Assembly: GCA_964614645.1 (NCBI GenBank)
Contig: CAZTMA010000006.1
Location: 12,512-76,511, forward strand
Origin: MWBF01 sp964614645
Lineage (GTDB): Bacteria; Chloroflexota; Anaerolineae; CG2-30-64-16
DNA: 64,000 nucleotides
Reading direction: 5' to 3'
Shown: in pieces, positions 17,202-25,632 of the stretch
Layout of the letters: every line of letters starts with the position of its first letter
Numbering within the stretch: position 1 is the stretch's first letter
The notes under the pieces: model-generated
Told to the model about the DNA's origin: nothing
The model's database searches: none
What the model saw: the letters and a program-made list of their open reading frames with translations, nothing else
Position numbers and translations under genes: made by a program

Positions 17202-19454
17202 ATGACGAGTCTTATGACCGCACTGCCTGTGGAAAGCACGGCCCGCACCTATGCCGAGCGGCTCGCGGCGCTGCGTGCGGAGAAGATGGCGCAGACGCAG
17301 GAGAAGTGGGCCGTCATCGGCTCGATGGATTATGACGACTGGGCACTGATCCTGCCGCCGCCGGACGCGCGCGAGGTCATCCAGACGATCAGCGCGTCGG
17401 GCGTGCCCATCGTGGATGTCAAAATGAAGGGCTACGCGGCGGAGAGCAACCATCCGAGCGGCGGGTTTTTCGGGCCGGTCGCGTTCGGACGCAACTTCCG
17501 CCGGCTGCTCGAAGCCCATCCCGTCTACCTCGACCCCAACAGCTCGCTGGCCGGCGGTTACATGGTCAACTTCGGCTCGTACCGCAAGGTTAGCTGGAAC
17601 CCGGACTTCGACTACTCGCACCTCCACGCCGATCAGCAGCGTTACAAGCTCCACACCGGCATCGGCGGCGCGCAGCACTTCTGCCACGACCTGCAGATCG
17701 GGCTGGACCTGGGCTGGCGCGGCCTGCTGGACAAGATCGCCTACTACCGCACGGCCAACAGCGATGCGAAGTCGCAGGCATTCTACGACGGGCTGACCGA
17801 CGTCATACTGGGCATGCAAAACTGGATCAGCCGGACTGTGGAGGCAGCGGAAGCACGAGCGCAGACAGAGACGGACCCGGCTGCGGCCGCGAACCTGCGC
17901 GAAATAGGCGCCATCAACCGCCACCTCGTCACCGATCCACCGCAGACGTTCCGCGAGGCCTGCCAATGGATGCTGTGGTACCAATCGGCCGCACGCATGT
18001 ACAACGGGAGCGGCGCGCTGGGCCGGCTGGACGTGCTGCTGCTGCCCTACTACGAGCGGGAGACCGCCGCGGGCACGCTGACCGACGAGGAGGCCATCTT
18101 CCACGTCGCCTGTCTGCTCGTGCGCGCAACTGACTACATCCAGTTGGGCGGGCCAGACGAGACGGGCCGCGACGTCACCAACCCCGTGTCCTATCTTATC
18201 CTCGAAGCGGGCCACCGGCTGAAGATTCCGGCGAACATCGGCGTGTGCGTCGGCGAGACGACCGACGAGGGACTGCTGCACCGCGGCCTGGAGGTAATGT
18301 TCGAGGACAAGACCGGCCTCCCGAAGTTCTTGGGCGTCGATAACACGGTCGAGGGCTTTGCGCGCAACGGGTATCCGCTCGAGCTCTCGCGGCAGCGCGC
18401 CTATGCCGGCTGTCACTGGCTGGCGCTGCCCGGCCGGGAATACACCTTCAACGACATGGTCAAGATCAACTTCGCGGTGGTCTTTGACGTCGCGCTGCGC
18501 GACATGCTGGCCGATGCGACCGTCGAGCCGAGCGTCGCGGAGCTGTGGCGGCGGTTCGAACACCACCTCCGCCGCGCGATCGACACCCTGGCGCAGGGCT
18601 TCGACTTCCACATCCGCCACATGCACGACGTCGCGCCCGAGCTGGTGCTGGACCTGCTCTGCTACGGGCCCATCGAGCGGGCGCGCGATGCGTCGAGCGG
18701 CGGCGTAGACTACTACAACTGCTGCATCGACGGCGCGGCGCTGGCGAACGCGGCCGATGCGTTTGCCGCCTGCGAGCAGCGCATCGAGCGCGAGGGCCGG
18801 CTGACGTGGGCGGAGCTGCTGGCGCATCTGGATGCGGACTGGGCGGGACCGGAGGGCGAGCGCGCCCGGCTGATGATGCACAGTGTCCCGCGCTTCGGCA
18901 GCGGCGGCTCGCTGGCCGACAGCCATGCGCAGCGCCTGGCGGAGTTGTTCACCCGGCTGGCCAAGGAGCGGACGACGCCGGACGGCCACCAGATGGTGCC
19001 GGGGCTCTTCTCCTGGGCCATGACTATCATGATGGGCAAGGACGCCGGTGCGACACCGGATGGCCGCCACGCAGGCGCACCCATCGCGCAGGGACCGAAT
19101 CCCATGCCCGGCTTCCGCAAGGACGGCGCGCCGACCGCTCTCGCGACCGCAGTGGCGGCGGTGCAGCCCGGCTACGGGAACACCGCGCCGATGCAGCTCG
19201 ACCTCGACCCGGGCCTGACGAAGGACGAGGGCGGGCTGGAGAAAGTCGCCAGCCTCATCAAGGGCCACTTTGCGCTCGGCGGCACACAGATCAACCTCAA
19301 CGTGCTGGACCGGGAGCAGGTGCTGGAGGCTAACCGTGACCCCAGCAAGTACCCGGACCTGGTGGTACGCGTGACCGGATTCAGCGCCTACTTCGCCAGC
19401 CTCTCGCCTGCGTTCCGGCAGATGGTCGTCGACCGGCTGATTGCGGAAGGATAG
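17202..19454 (+). CDS. Glycyl radical enzyme of the pyruvate formate-lyase superfamily, atypical active site
   Basis: Protein of 750 residues. The start at 17202 is preceded by AAGGAGG with ideal spacing. The glycyl-radical loop near the C-terminus is RVTGFSAYF with the radical glycine at residue 726, 24 from the end, as expected. The thiyl cysteine is in AYAGCHWLALPG (Cys404). Known dehydratases and lyases of this family usually read GCVE at this point (the Glu acts in catalysis) and PFL has a double Cys; this protein has HW instead. The substrate therefore cannot be inferred from the closest characterised classes. Other family-like segments are LAGGYMVNFGSYRK and GGTQINLNVLDREQVLEAN. It is encoded with its activase, an AhpD-like selenoprotein candidate and NudC. 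Confidence 0.93.
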   Translation: MTSLMTALPVESTARTYAERLAALRAEKMAQTQEKWAVIGSMDYDDWALILPPPDAREVIQTISASGVPIVDVKMKGYAAESNHPSGGFFGPVAFGRNFRRLLEAHPVYLDPNSSLAGGYMVNFGSYRKVSWNPDFDYSHLHADQQRYKLHTGIGGAQHFCHDLQIGLDLGWRGLLDKIAYYRTANSDAKSQAFYDGLTDVILGMQNWISRTVEAAEARAQTETDPAAAANLREIGAINRHLVTDPPQTFREACQWMLWYQSAARMYNGSGALGRLDVLLLPYYERETAAGTLTDEEAIFHVACLLVRATDYIQLGGPDETGRDVTNPVSYLILEAGHRLKIPANIGVCVGETTDEGLLHRGLEVMFEDKTGLPKFLGVDNTVEGFARNGYPLELSRQRAYAGCHWLALPGREYTFNDMVKINFAVVFDVALRDMLADATVEPSVAELWRRFEHHLRRAIDTLAQGFDFHIRHMHDVAPELVLDLLCYGPIERARDASSGGVDYYNCCIDGAALANAADAFAACEQRIEREGRLTWAELLAHLDADWAGPEGERARLMMHSVPRFGSGGSLADSHAQRLAELFTRLAKERTTPDGHQMVPGLFSWAMTIMMGKDAGATPDGRHAGAPIAQGPNPMPGFRKDGAPTALATAVAAVQPGYGNTAPMQLDLDPGLTKDEGGLEKVASLIKGHFALGGTQINLNVLDREQVLEANRDPSKYPDLVVRVTGFSAYFASLSPAFRQMVVDRLIAEG

Positions 19455-19460
19455 GGAGCC

Positions 19461-20039
19461 ATGATGGCCTATATCGACAGCGTGCCAGAGGACGAAGCCA
19501 CGGGCAAGCTGCGGGAACTGTACGAAGATGACCGGCAGGGATTGGGCTATGTGCCGAACTATACCCGGGCGATGAGCCTGCACCCCGAAGTCAACGCCGC
19601 GTGGCGCGAGCTGAGCAAGGCGATCCGGGCCCACATGCGGCTGCGGCGCTATGAGCTGGTGACGTTCGCATCCGCGCTGGCCCTGAAGTGCACCTACTGA
19701 CTGCTGGCCCACGGAGCGGTGCTCCGCAGGAACGGTTTCAGCCTCGAACAGCTCCGGGCGCTCATGACCGACTACCGGAACGCCGGCCTGGAACCGGCGG
19801 AAGTAGCGATCATGGCGTATGCCGAGAAGGTGACACTGGCCGCGCACGAGGTCACGGAGGAGGACGTCGCAGGGCTGCGCAGCTACGGCCTCAGTGATGC
19901 CGAGATCCTCGATATTGCCCTGGCCGCCGCCGCACGCAGCTTCTTCAGTAAGGCACTGGACGCAGTGGGCGCCCAGCCCGACGCAACGTATGCCGAACTG
20001 GCCGGCGAACTGGCAGACTTGCTGCCGCCGCGGGCCTAA
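19461..20039 (+). CDS. AhpD-like (peroxidase-related, CMD family) protein with in-frame TGA: candidate selenoprotein
   Basis: Read through the TGA at 19698-19700, the frame gives 192 residues that match the carboxymuconolactone decarboxylase/AhpD 'peroxidase-related' family from end to end. The parts are VPEDEATGKLRELYEDD, then YELVTFASALALKCTY, then TGA, then LLAHGAVLRRNGFS, and finally GLSDAEILDIALAAAARSFF. The family redox motif is CxxC...H; the TGA falls exactly on its second cysteine, giving CTYU followed by LLAH. A TGC-to-TGA change is one base. A small hairpin follows at the position expected of a bacterial SECIS. Selenocysteine at this position is known for AhpD-like selenoproteins. 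The alternative is a nonsense mutation. It starts 6 bases after the glycyl-radical gene. Confidence 0.82.
19704..19729 (+). promoter_or_regulatory. Candidate bacterial SECIS element
   Basis: CGGAGC (19712-19717) and GCTCCG (19721-19726) form a 6-bp stem closing a GGT loop. CTG (19704-19706) and CAG (19727-19729) can extend it across an internal bulge. The loop starts 17 nt after the TGA and its first base is G. Both properties match the bacterial SECIS model (apical loop 16-37 nt from the UGA, with G among the first two loop bases). Confidence 0.65.
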
Positions 20040-20058
20040 CCGTTTCTCGAAGGTGATC

Positions 20059-20922
20059 ATGGCTTTATCGTTTGTCTCGCGTCTCGCTCCGCCGGAAGGC
20101 ACGGGCGAACCCGCACGCTGGTTCGTGTTCCAGGGCGACCGGCTGCTCGTCCAGCCGGTGGGCGAAGCGGTCGCGGTGCCCCTGTGCAGCGGGTCCGCCG
20201 AGCTGCATCTGAGCCCCCAGCGCGAGCTGTACCTCGGCTGCCTGCAGGACGGAAACGGCCAGGAAACCGGCTGCTACGCGGCGGAGATCGACCCGGACGC
20301 GCCCCTGCCCGACGGCTTCCTGGCCGACGGGCTGCGCGGGCTGTATGGCCGGCTGGACGATGACGCGTTCGCAGTGGCCGGCCGGGCGGTGCAGCTGCTG
20401 GCCTGGGATCGCACGCATCGCTACTGCGGGCAGTGCGGCGCGCTCACCGAGAACCAGCCGCACGAGCGCGCCAAACGCTGCCCCGCCTGCGGGCTGATCA
20501 GCTACCCGCGACTGTCGCCGGCCATCATCATCGCGGTGACGCAGGACACGCCGGAGGGCAAACGGCTTTTGCTGGCGCGCAACCACCGTTTCCCCGCAGG
20601 ACGGTACAGCGTGGTTGCGGGTTATGTCGAGCCGGGCGAGACGCTGGAGGAATGCGCGCAGCGCGAGGTGTGTGAAGAAGTCGGCATCGACATCCGGGCG
20701 ATCCGCTACTTCGGCAGCCAGCCGTGGCCCTTCCCCAACTCGCTGATGATCGGATTTACTGCGGAGTATGCGGGCGGTGAGATCACGCTAGAGGACTCGG
20801 AGATTGCCGAGGCGGGCTGGTTTGCGCCGGATGCGCTGCCGAACCTGCCGCCAAAGATGAGCATCGCGCGGCGGCTCATCGATGCCTTCGTGGCCGAGAA
20901 CCTCAAAACAAGTGCAAATTAG
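20059..20922 (+). CDS. nudC: NADH/NAD+ pyrophosphatase, NudC type (Nudix)
   Basis: Protein of 287 residues that hydrolyses NAD(H) and can remove NAD caps from RNA. It has the full NudC layout: an N-terminal domain, a zinc ribbon (YCGQCG ... CPACG), the PRLSPAIIIAV entry strand, and the Nudix box GYVEPGETLEECAQREVCEEVGI. The NudC-specific motif SQPWPFPNSLMIGF follows it. The ATG at 20059 comes shortly after GAAGGTGATC; the upstream open frame is the shadow of the selenoprotein gene. It is 19 bases downstream of that gene and may belong to the same operon. Confidence 0.94.
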   Translation: MALSFVSRLAPPEGTGEPARWFVFQGDRLLVQPVGEAVAVPLCSGSAELHLSPQRELYLGCLQDGNGQETGCYAAEIDPDAPLPDGFLADGLRGLYGRLDDDAFAVAGRAVQLLAWDRTHRYCGQCGALTENQPHERAKRCPACGLISYPRLSPAIIIAVTQDTPEGKRLLLARNHRFPAGRYSVVAGYVEPGETLEECAQREVCEEVGIDIRAIRYFGSQPWPFPNSLMIGFTAEYAGGEITLEDSEIAEAGWFAPDALPNLPPKMSIARRLIDAFVAENLKTSAN

Positions 20923-20947
20923 CCGGGCCGGACAGGCATGGTATAAT
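20919..20947 (+). promoter_or_regulatory. Putative promoter with extended -10
   Basis: TGGTATAAT (TATAAT at 20942-20947) is an extended -10. The -35 candidate TTAGCC (20919-20924) is weak but correctly spaced at 17 nt. It lies about 80 bases before the gene at 21027. Confidence 0.45.
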
Positions 20948-21026
20948 CTGGCCATCGTTGGCCCGGCGGACCTCGCCGGACGCCATCATCTATGAACCCT
21001 AAAGCAGCACGAAAGGAGTGCCTAGC

Positions 21027-21518
21027 ATGTCGAAGAATGGACTGGACGAGGATATGGAGCTGGAAGGGACCGGGTTTGACGAGGTGGACGAGGAGCTCTA
21101 CACCGAGCTGGATGACGACCGCCGTGCGGAACTCGAAGAAATGGTTGGCCTGAAGGTCCTGGGGCTGGAGCTGTGGGAAGAATCCCTCGGCGACGAAGAG
21201 GATGTCGAACCGGTCAAGCCCGAGGAGCGCGTCTTCTTCGATTGCGACCTGTATCTCGACGACAATCAGGCACTCGAACTCTACGTGGCCTCTGCCTACC
21301 CAAGCGCGAAGGAAGAACCGGTGGCGGGCATGGATGCCATCTTCGAGGCCGTCGGACGGTTGGCCGATGACGGCATGGAGCTGATCGACTACGGCGAGGC
21401 GGACGACGAGGGCGGACTCGCGCTGGCGTTCGGGAAGAACGAGCAAGTCGAAATCGTCCTCATCTGCGGCGCCTGGATGGTCAGCGATTGGGAGCCGGAA
21501 GAAGAGGCTGAGGCCTGA
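21027..21518 (+). CDS. Acidic protein of unknown function
   Basis: Protein of 163 residues, very rich in Asp and Glu. The first 70 residues are nearly all acidic and probably disordered (DEDMELEGTGFDEVDEEL). Residues about 75-150 look like a compact alpha/beta domain (RVFFDCDLYLDDNQALEL, then EQVEIVLICGAWMVSDW). The ATG at 21027 has GAAAGGAG 8 nt upstream; a GTG 9 bases earlier is possible but badly placed. The HAD phosphatase gene starts 3 bases after the stop, so the two are probably coupled. No domain was recognised. Confidence 0.8.
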   Translation: MSKNGLDEDMELEGTGFDEVDEELYTELDDDRRAELEEMVGLKVLGLELWEESLGDEEDVEPVKPEERVFFDCDLYLDDNQALELYVASAYPSAKEEPVAGMDAIFEAVGRLADDGMELIDYGEADDEGGLALAFGKNEQVEIVLICGAWMVSDWEPEEEAEA

Positions 21519-21521
21519 GAC

Positions 21522-22217
21522 TTGACGGGCACGGCTGCGAGGACGCCGCTGCGGCTGGCAGTCCTCGATGTGGACGGCACGCTCAAACAGGCGGAGTCAC
21601 CCTACACCTATCTGCACGAGCGCCTGGGGCTCACGCACCTGGCCGCCGAGCATCGCGACCTGGCCCTGGCCGGTCGCATCAGCTACGGCGAATGGCTGCG
21701 GCGTGATGTCGCGCTGTGGCAGGGGCAGCCGGTGAGCCACTTAGCCGAGCTCCTGGCCGCCAATCCCTACGTCCCCGGCGCAATCGAGTTCGTGGCTGCG
21801 CTCAAGCAAGCCGGCATCCTCGTCGCTCTGGTCAGCGCGGGCTTCACGCTGAACACCGCGCCCGTCGCAGCGGAGCTGCACGCGGATTACGTGCTGGCGA
21901 ACGAGTTGGGCGTGATGGACGGCCTGCTGGACGGCACCGCCATCAACCATGTGCCTGAGGGGGGCAAGGCTGCGTTCGTGCGGGGATTGATGGCGCGGCA
22001 CGGTATCGCACCTGAGGAGACGCTCGCTGCGGGCGATACGCGCGGGGACCTCGAGCTGTTCGAGTGTGCAGGCGTGCGGCTGGCCGTTAACCCCAAGTCG
22101 GCCGAGCTGCGCGCGCTGGCGACTGCGGTGTTCGAGCCGGACCTCGCCCGCGCGGCCGAGTGGCTGGTGCAACAGGGCTACCTGGCCGCCGGTGGCCGTT
22201 GGACGGATGGTGGTTAA
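21522..22217 (+). CDS. HAD-superfamily phosphatase (SerB-like)
   Basis: Protein of about 231 residues with HAD motif I LAVLDVDGTLKQAESPY (nucleophile Asp near 16), motif II serine in ILVALVSAGFTLN, and motif IV in LAAGDTRGDLELF. The fold and motif spacing resemble phosphoserine phosphatase and related small-molecule phosphatases, but the substrate is not certain. The best start is a TTG at 21522, three bases after the preceding stop; later starts would cut into the first strand. It is followed after 6 bases by a small membrane protein gene. Confidence 0.85.
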   Translation: MTGTAARTPLRLAVLDVDGTLKQAESPYTYLHERLGLTHLAAEHRDLALAGRISYGEWLRRDVALWQGQPVSHLAELLAANPYVPGAIEFVAALKQAGILVALVSAGFTLNTAPVAAELHADYVLANELGVMDGLLDGTAINHVPEGGKAAFVRGLMARHGIAPEETLAAGDTRGDLELFECAGVRLAVNPKSAELRALATAVFEPDLARAAEWLVQQGYLAAGGRWTDGG

Positions 22218-22223
22218 GCGAAC

Positions 22224-22526
22224 ATGCAGGTACTGGACTGGGGTACGCTGGCCCGCGGGGCCCTCTGGATAGCCGGGCTAAGCATGGTGCTGGCGGCCTG
22301 GAGCTTCGCTTACTGGCAGGCGCGCGAGGGGCATGTCCCCCTGCGCGACATGCTGGGCCAGCCAGCGTTCCAGTTGGCGTTCAACGGGGGTCTGGCAATG
22401 TTCACCGGCGGGCTGGCGTGGGGATCGCCCGTGCTTTGGGAGCGGCTGGCCGGGCTGGCGGTGGCTTTTGTGTTCGCATGGCTGGCGGCAAACGCCGGGT
22501 GGTCGCTGCGCACGAAGGCTCGTTGA
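22224..22526 (+). CDS. Small three-helix membrane protein
   Basis: Protein of 100 residues with three hydrophobic segments (about 9-28, 48-68 and 72-92) and a short basic end. The segment AREGHVPLRDMLGQPAFQ between helices one and two is polar. It starts 6 bases after the phosphatase stop and is probably part of that transcript. No family is recognised. Confidence 0.75.
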   Translation: MQVLDWGTLARGALWIAGLSMVLAAWSFAYWQAREGHVPLRDMLGQPAFQLAFNGGLAMFTGGLAWGSPVLWERLAGLAVAFVFAWLAANAGWSLRTKAR

Positions 22527-22538
22527 CAAAGCTGTAGA

Positions 22539-22558
22539 GGCGAACCGGTGTGTTCGCC
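22539..22558. repeat. Small palindrome
   Basis: GGCGAAC (22539-22545) and GTTCGCC (22552-22558) enclose CGGTGT. It follows the stop of the three-helix membrane protein, and related GGCGAACACACC-type palindromes are frequent between genes in environmental bacteria. It lacks a T-tract, so a terminator role is uncertain. Confidence 0.5.
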
Positions 22559-22615
22559 CCGTATGGGAACGGGCGATGTTGCGCCGGCAGCCTCGATAGA
22601 AGGAAAGGTTGAGCG

Positions 22616-23515
22616 ATGAAGCGGACGCGCGAAGCGCTAATTTGGGCGGCTTTTTTGGTGCTTGCGGGGGTGTTTTTGTTGCTCCGCAACCTGGGCATCT
22701 TCGCCCAGTGGGGCGAGCTGGCCTGGGGTGCGCTCTTTGCACTGGCCGGGCTGGGGTTCCTCGGTTGGTTCCTGCGGAGCGTAGACCGCTGGTGGCGGGC
22801 CATCCCCGCCTTCATGCTCCTGGGCATCGGCGCGGGCATTATCATGCAGTGGCGCAATATCGAGCTGGGCACGTGGAACATCCCACTGGTGTTATTCGGC
22901 ATGGCGCTCGGCTTCTGGGCAGTGCTGCTGGTGCGACGGGAGCACTGGTGGGCGCTGATCCCGGCGGGCGTGCTGACCGTGCTGGCGGTGGAGCTGGGCC
23001 TGTGGAACCGGCTTGACCCGGTCTGGCGCATGGCCGTCCTATACGTGGGGATCGGGGTGGTCTTCCTTCTGCTGTATGCCATCCGTTACGAGGAAGCCGA
23101 CACTCGTTGGGCGGCGGTGCCCGCTGCCGCGCTACTGCTGCTCGGCGTGGTCACTTTGATGCAGAGCCTGCCGCTGCCGCTCCTGCTCAAGCAGTGGTGG
23201 CCGATTCTGCTGGCGGTTGCGGGCTTGGGCCTGGGCATCGGCGCGTTCATCTTCCGGGGGGCTGCGCATGCCCTCCCGCCGGCCGAGCTGCCGCCCTTCG
23301 AGGCGCTGCCACCCGCGCCTGGCGCGTCGGTGACGAGTGACCTGCCGCCGGCGCCGGAGGAGCCGTGGCAGCCGGCGCCGGTTGTGCCGGAGCCCGAGCC
23401 GCTGGTTGATGAACCGGCCGGGTCGCCGCCGGATGATAAGGCGATCGATATCTATGATCTGATCCGGCAGCAGCCGAGCGAGCAGGCGCCGCCGCCAGAG
23501 CCGAAGCAGGAGTAG
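22616..23515 (+). CDS. Polytopic membrane protein with acidic Pro-rich tail (DUF5668-like)
   Basis: Protein of 299 residues. Residues 1-215 contain about eight hydrophobic segments, several with the 'LNRLGIF..W..LWPL'-type layout of LiaF/DUF5668-like membrane proteins, here FLLLRNLGIFAQWGELAWGA. The last 80 residues form a Pro/Glu-rich cytoplasmic or exposed tail (ELPPFEALPPAPGA, EPLVDEPAGSPPDD) that ends in a short helix. The start ATG has AAGGAAAGG upstream. It converges with the LysM protein gene, with two hairpins between them. Function unknown; a role in envelope stress sensing is only suggested by the domain type. Confidence 0.8.
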   Translation: MKRTREALIWAAFLVLAGVFLLLRNLGIFAQWGELAWGALFALAGLGFLGWFLRSVDRWWRAIPAFMLLGIGAGIIMQWRNIELGTWNIPLVLFGMALGFWAVLLVRREHWWALIPAGVLTVLAVELGLWNRLDPVWRMAVLYVGIGVVFLLLYAIRYEEADTRWAAVPAAALLLLGVVTLMQSLPLPLLLKQWWPILLAVAGLGLGIGAFIFRGAAHALPPAELPPFEALPPAPGASVTSDLPPAPEEPWQPAPVVPEPEPLVDEPAGSPPDDKAIDIYDLIRQQPSEQAPPPEPKQE

Positions 23516-23576
23516 GTAGGGAAGTGGCTCGGTGTGCAACCTTCGGTTGCCGAGACCGGCCACAGCGTTAAAGACA

Positions 23577-23611
23577 GCAGGGGCGACCGGACCAAATCCG
23601 GTCGCCCCTGC
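23577..23611. terminator. Strong hairpin between convergent genes
   Basis: GCAGGGGCGACCGGA and TCCGGTCGCCCCTGC form a perfect 15-bp stem around CCAAA. A second, smaller hairpin (GCAACCTTCGGTTGC, 23535-23549) precedes it. Both lie between the convergent membrane protein and LysM protein genes. There is no long T-tract on either side, so it may stop transcription in both directions less strictly, or be a palindromic repeat. Confidence 0.6.
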
Positions 23612-23635
23612 GGCATTGTTAGGTCAGGCTGGACC

Positions 23636-25489
23636 TCAGTCCAGCGGGCAGAGGTCTTTGGCGGTGAAGGTGGGGTTGGCGTAGCCCCAGTCCTCCAGGA
23701 ACTGCCAGGTAGCCGGGTTCTTTTCGGCGTAGGTGATGGTGTCTCGGCAGGCCTGGATGACGCTGCCGGAGGACCGGTAGGCGTCATAGAAGGCCTTGGC
23801 CGCGCCGGCAAGCGCCTTGTCCTTGATCTGCAGGGAGACCTTCTGGGCCTCGGCAGCCTGGCCCGCACCTACATAGGCGACTACCAGCCGGAAGCGGGCG
23901 AAATCCTTCAGCGTGGCCAGCTCATCCTTCAGGCCGGTCGTAGAGCAGGCGATGGAGATCGTGTCTGCGACGACGCCGGTGTAGGCCTCAATCGCGGGAT
24001 CAAACCCCTCGGCATTCCACGCCGCAAAGGCGTTGTTGGCATCCAGAACCGCATGATAGAGGCAGCCGGACTCATCGTAGTCGATGGTGACGAGCGAGTA
24101 CGCGCTGCCCTGCGGCGAGATGTAGGTCTCGGTCCAGGCCCGCTGCGGGCCGGCGCCAACAGAGCCGATCACGCCGCCGTGAATGATGATCTCCTGGCCT
24201 GCGCCATCGGGTGTCACATCCTCGAACTTAAACTCGGCAGAGGCGATGGTCGGGTCTTCGCCCTCCATCCAGTCCTGGTAGGCTGTGCCGTCCCAGGTGT
24301 TGACATGCAGGGTGGAGAAGCAGGTGTGCGCGCCACAGACCGTATCCGTCCACACGAGGTCGGCCTTGCCGTCGCCGTTCAGGTCACCGGACTGCAGAAG
24401 GCTGACGATGCCGTCGCCCTTCAGCTGGTAGGCGACCGTATAGCCCGCCGCGCCGGCATGGTAGACGACGAACTGGCCGCGGCCGGCCGGGGGCGGGTTG
24501 GTCGGATCGTGCATGGTCAGGATGAGGTCATTGCTCTCGGGGCTCTGCAGCGCGGCCTGCACCAGGCCCTCTTCGTTGGCAGCCAGCGCCTTGCAGGTCG
24601 CGAGCCAGGTCTGAAGGCCTTCCACCGTGTTGCCCTCGGTATTCAGGAAGGCGAGGACGGCATCGGGATAGGCGTCGACGTTCGCGGGACAGGTCCCGGC
24701 CTCGACGGTCTCTTCCGGTGCGGCAACGGTCGGCTCAGCGGCCGCGGGGACCTCAGTAGCGGTCGCTTCCGGGGCCGCAGGCGGTTCAGCGGTCGCGGTT
24801 GCGGTGGGCTCGGCCGTCGGTTCTGCGGTCGCGGTTGCGGTCGGTTCGGCGGTCGGCTCAGCCGTTGGTTCGGCGGTGGCCGTCGCAGTCGGTTCAGGCA
24901 GCGCCGTCGGCTCGCTGGTTGGCGTCGCAGTTGGAGCAACCTCGACCGGTGTCGTAGCTGTGACGACCTCGGTGGGTGCGATCGTCGGTTCTGCAGCCGC
25001 CGCAGCCGGTTCGGGGGCTGTAGCAGCGGGGACCTGTCCGGCTGCGGGAACGGGCGGGATCCAGACGCGCTGGCCGATGTAAAGCCAAAGCTTGGGATTC
25101 ACCAGGCCGGGGTTAGCGTTCCAGAGGGTGCGCACGGAGACGCCGGTGGCGCGGGACACAGTATTCCAGGTGTCGCCGGCGACGACGGTATACCAGCGAC
25201 CTTCCGTGGTGCCCACCTGGGCCGGAACGCAGACGGTGTCGCCCAGGTACAGCCAGCCGTTCGAGCGAATCAGACTTGGATTTGCCTCCCGCAGCAGCCT
25301 GACCGTGACGCCTGTTGCCGTGGAGACGGTATTCCACGTATCGCCGGGACGTACAGTATAATTGTAGCTGCAGGACACTGGCGGCGTGGTCCCTTGGGCG
25401 CTCGCCGGCGGCACGACTGCCGCCACAAGCAGGGCTGCCAGGAGCAGGGTCGAGGCAAGCCGGAAGATTCGCGCTGTGCGAAAACTCAT
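23636..25489 (-). CDS. Secreted protein with two LysM domains, Pro-Thr linker and C-terminal domain
   Basis: Protein of 617 residues. It has a signal peptide (FRLASTLLLAALLVAAVVPP, cleavage near ASA-QG). Two LysM domains follow (about 43-90 and 96-145), beginning YTVRPGDTWNTVSTATGVTV and YTVVAGDTWNTVSRATGVSV, which bind peptidoglycan-type sugars. A low-complexity linker of repeated EPTAEPTATATA units covers about 150-265. The C-terminal 350 residues include a GDLNGDGKADLVWTD FG-GAP/dockerin-like calcium motif and several cysteines. It is probably attached to the cell wall. The ATG at 25489 is preceded by AAAGGAG; the open frame continues 21 codons upstream. The repetitive linker may vary in length between strains. 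Confidence 0.88.
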   Translation of the reverse strand: MSFRTARIFRLASTLLLAALLVAAVVPPASAQGTTPPVSCSYNYTVRPGDTWNTVSTATGVTVRLLREANPSLIRSNGWLYLGDTVCVPAQVGTTEGRWYTVVAGDTWNTVSRATGVSVRTLWNANPGLVNPKLWLYIGQRVWIPPVPAAGQVPAATAPEPAAAAAEPTIAPTEVVTATTPVEVAPTATPTSEPTALPEPTATATAEPTAEPTAEPTATATAEPTAEPTATATAEPPAAPEATATEVPAAAEPTVAAPEETVEAGTCPANVDAYPDAVLAFLNTEGNTVEGLQTWLATCKALAANEEGLVQAALQSPESNDLILTMHDPTNPPPAGRGQFVVYHAGAAGYTVAYQLKGDGIVSLLQSGDLNGDGKADLVWTDTVCGAHTCFSTLHVNTWDGTAYQDWMEGEDPTIASAEFKFEDVTPDGAGQEIIIHGGVIGSVGAGPQRAWTETYISPQGSAYSLVTIDYDESGCLYHAVLDANNAFAAWNAEGFDPAIEAYTGVVADTISIACSTTGLKDELATLKDFARFRLVVAYVGAGQAAEAQKVSLQIKDKALAGAAKAFYDAYRSSGSVIQACRDTITYAEKNPATWQFLEDWGYANPTFTAKDLCPLD

Positions 25490-25557
25490 TCTGTCGCTCC
25501 TTTCGATTCTGAGGCTGTGTAACCCGTCACTTTTCGCATACATCAAATTCATGCTGC

Positions 25558-25586
25558 ATTATACACAAGGGTCCCAGGAATCCAAA
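25558..25586 (-). promoter_or_regulatory. Putative promoter of the LysM protein gene
   Basis: On the minus strand, TTTGGA (25586-25581) and TATAAT (25563-25558) are separated by 17 nt, about 70 bases before the start codon. Confidence 0.5.
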
Positions 25587-25632
25587 GCGATTTCCGGCGA
25601 AGATTGATTTCCATTCAGGAGGAGAGAGAATC

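Noticed and set aside
19698..19700. Treating the TGA as the end of a pseudogene
   Set aside because: No other disabling change is present, the position is the active-site cysteine, and a SECIS-like hairpin follows. A pseudogene cannot be fully excluded without the rest of the genome.
17124..20102. A 992-residue open frame on the minus strand
   Set aside because: It runs antisense to the glycyl-radical enzyme and its neighbours, which have clear family motifs; it is a high-GC shadow.
23534..25522. A 662-residue open frame on the plus strand across the LysM gene
   Set aside because: It is the antisense shadow of the Pro-Thr-rich LysM protein gene; composition is Gly/Arg/Ser-rich with no recognisable domain and no ribosome-binding site.
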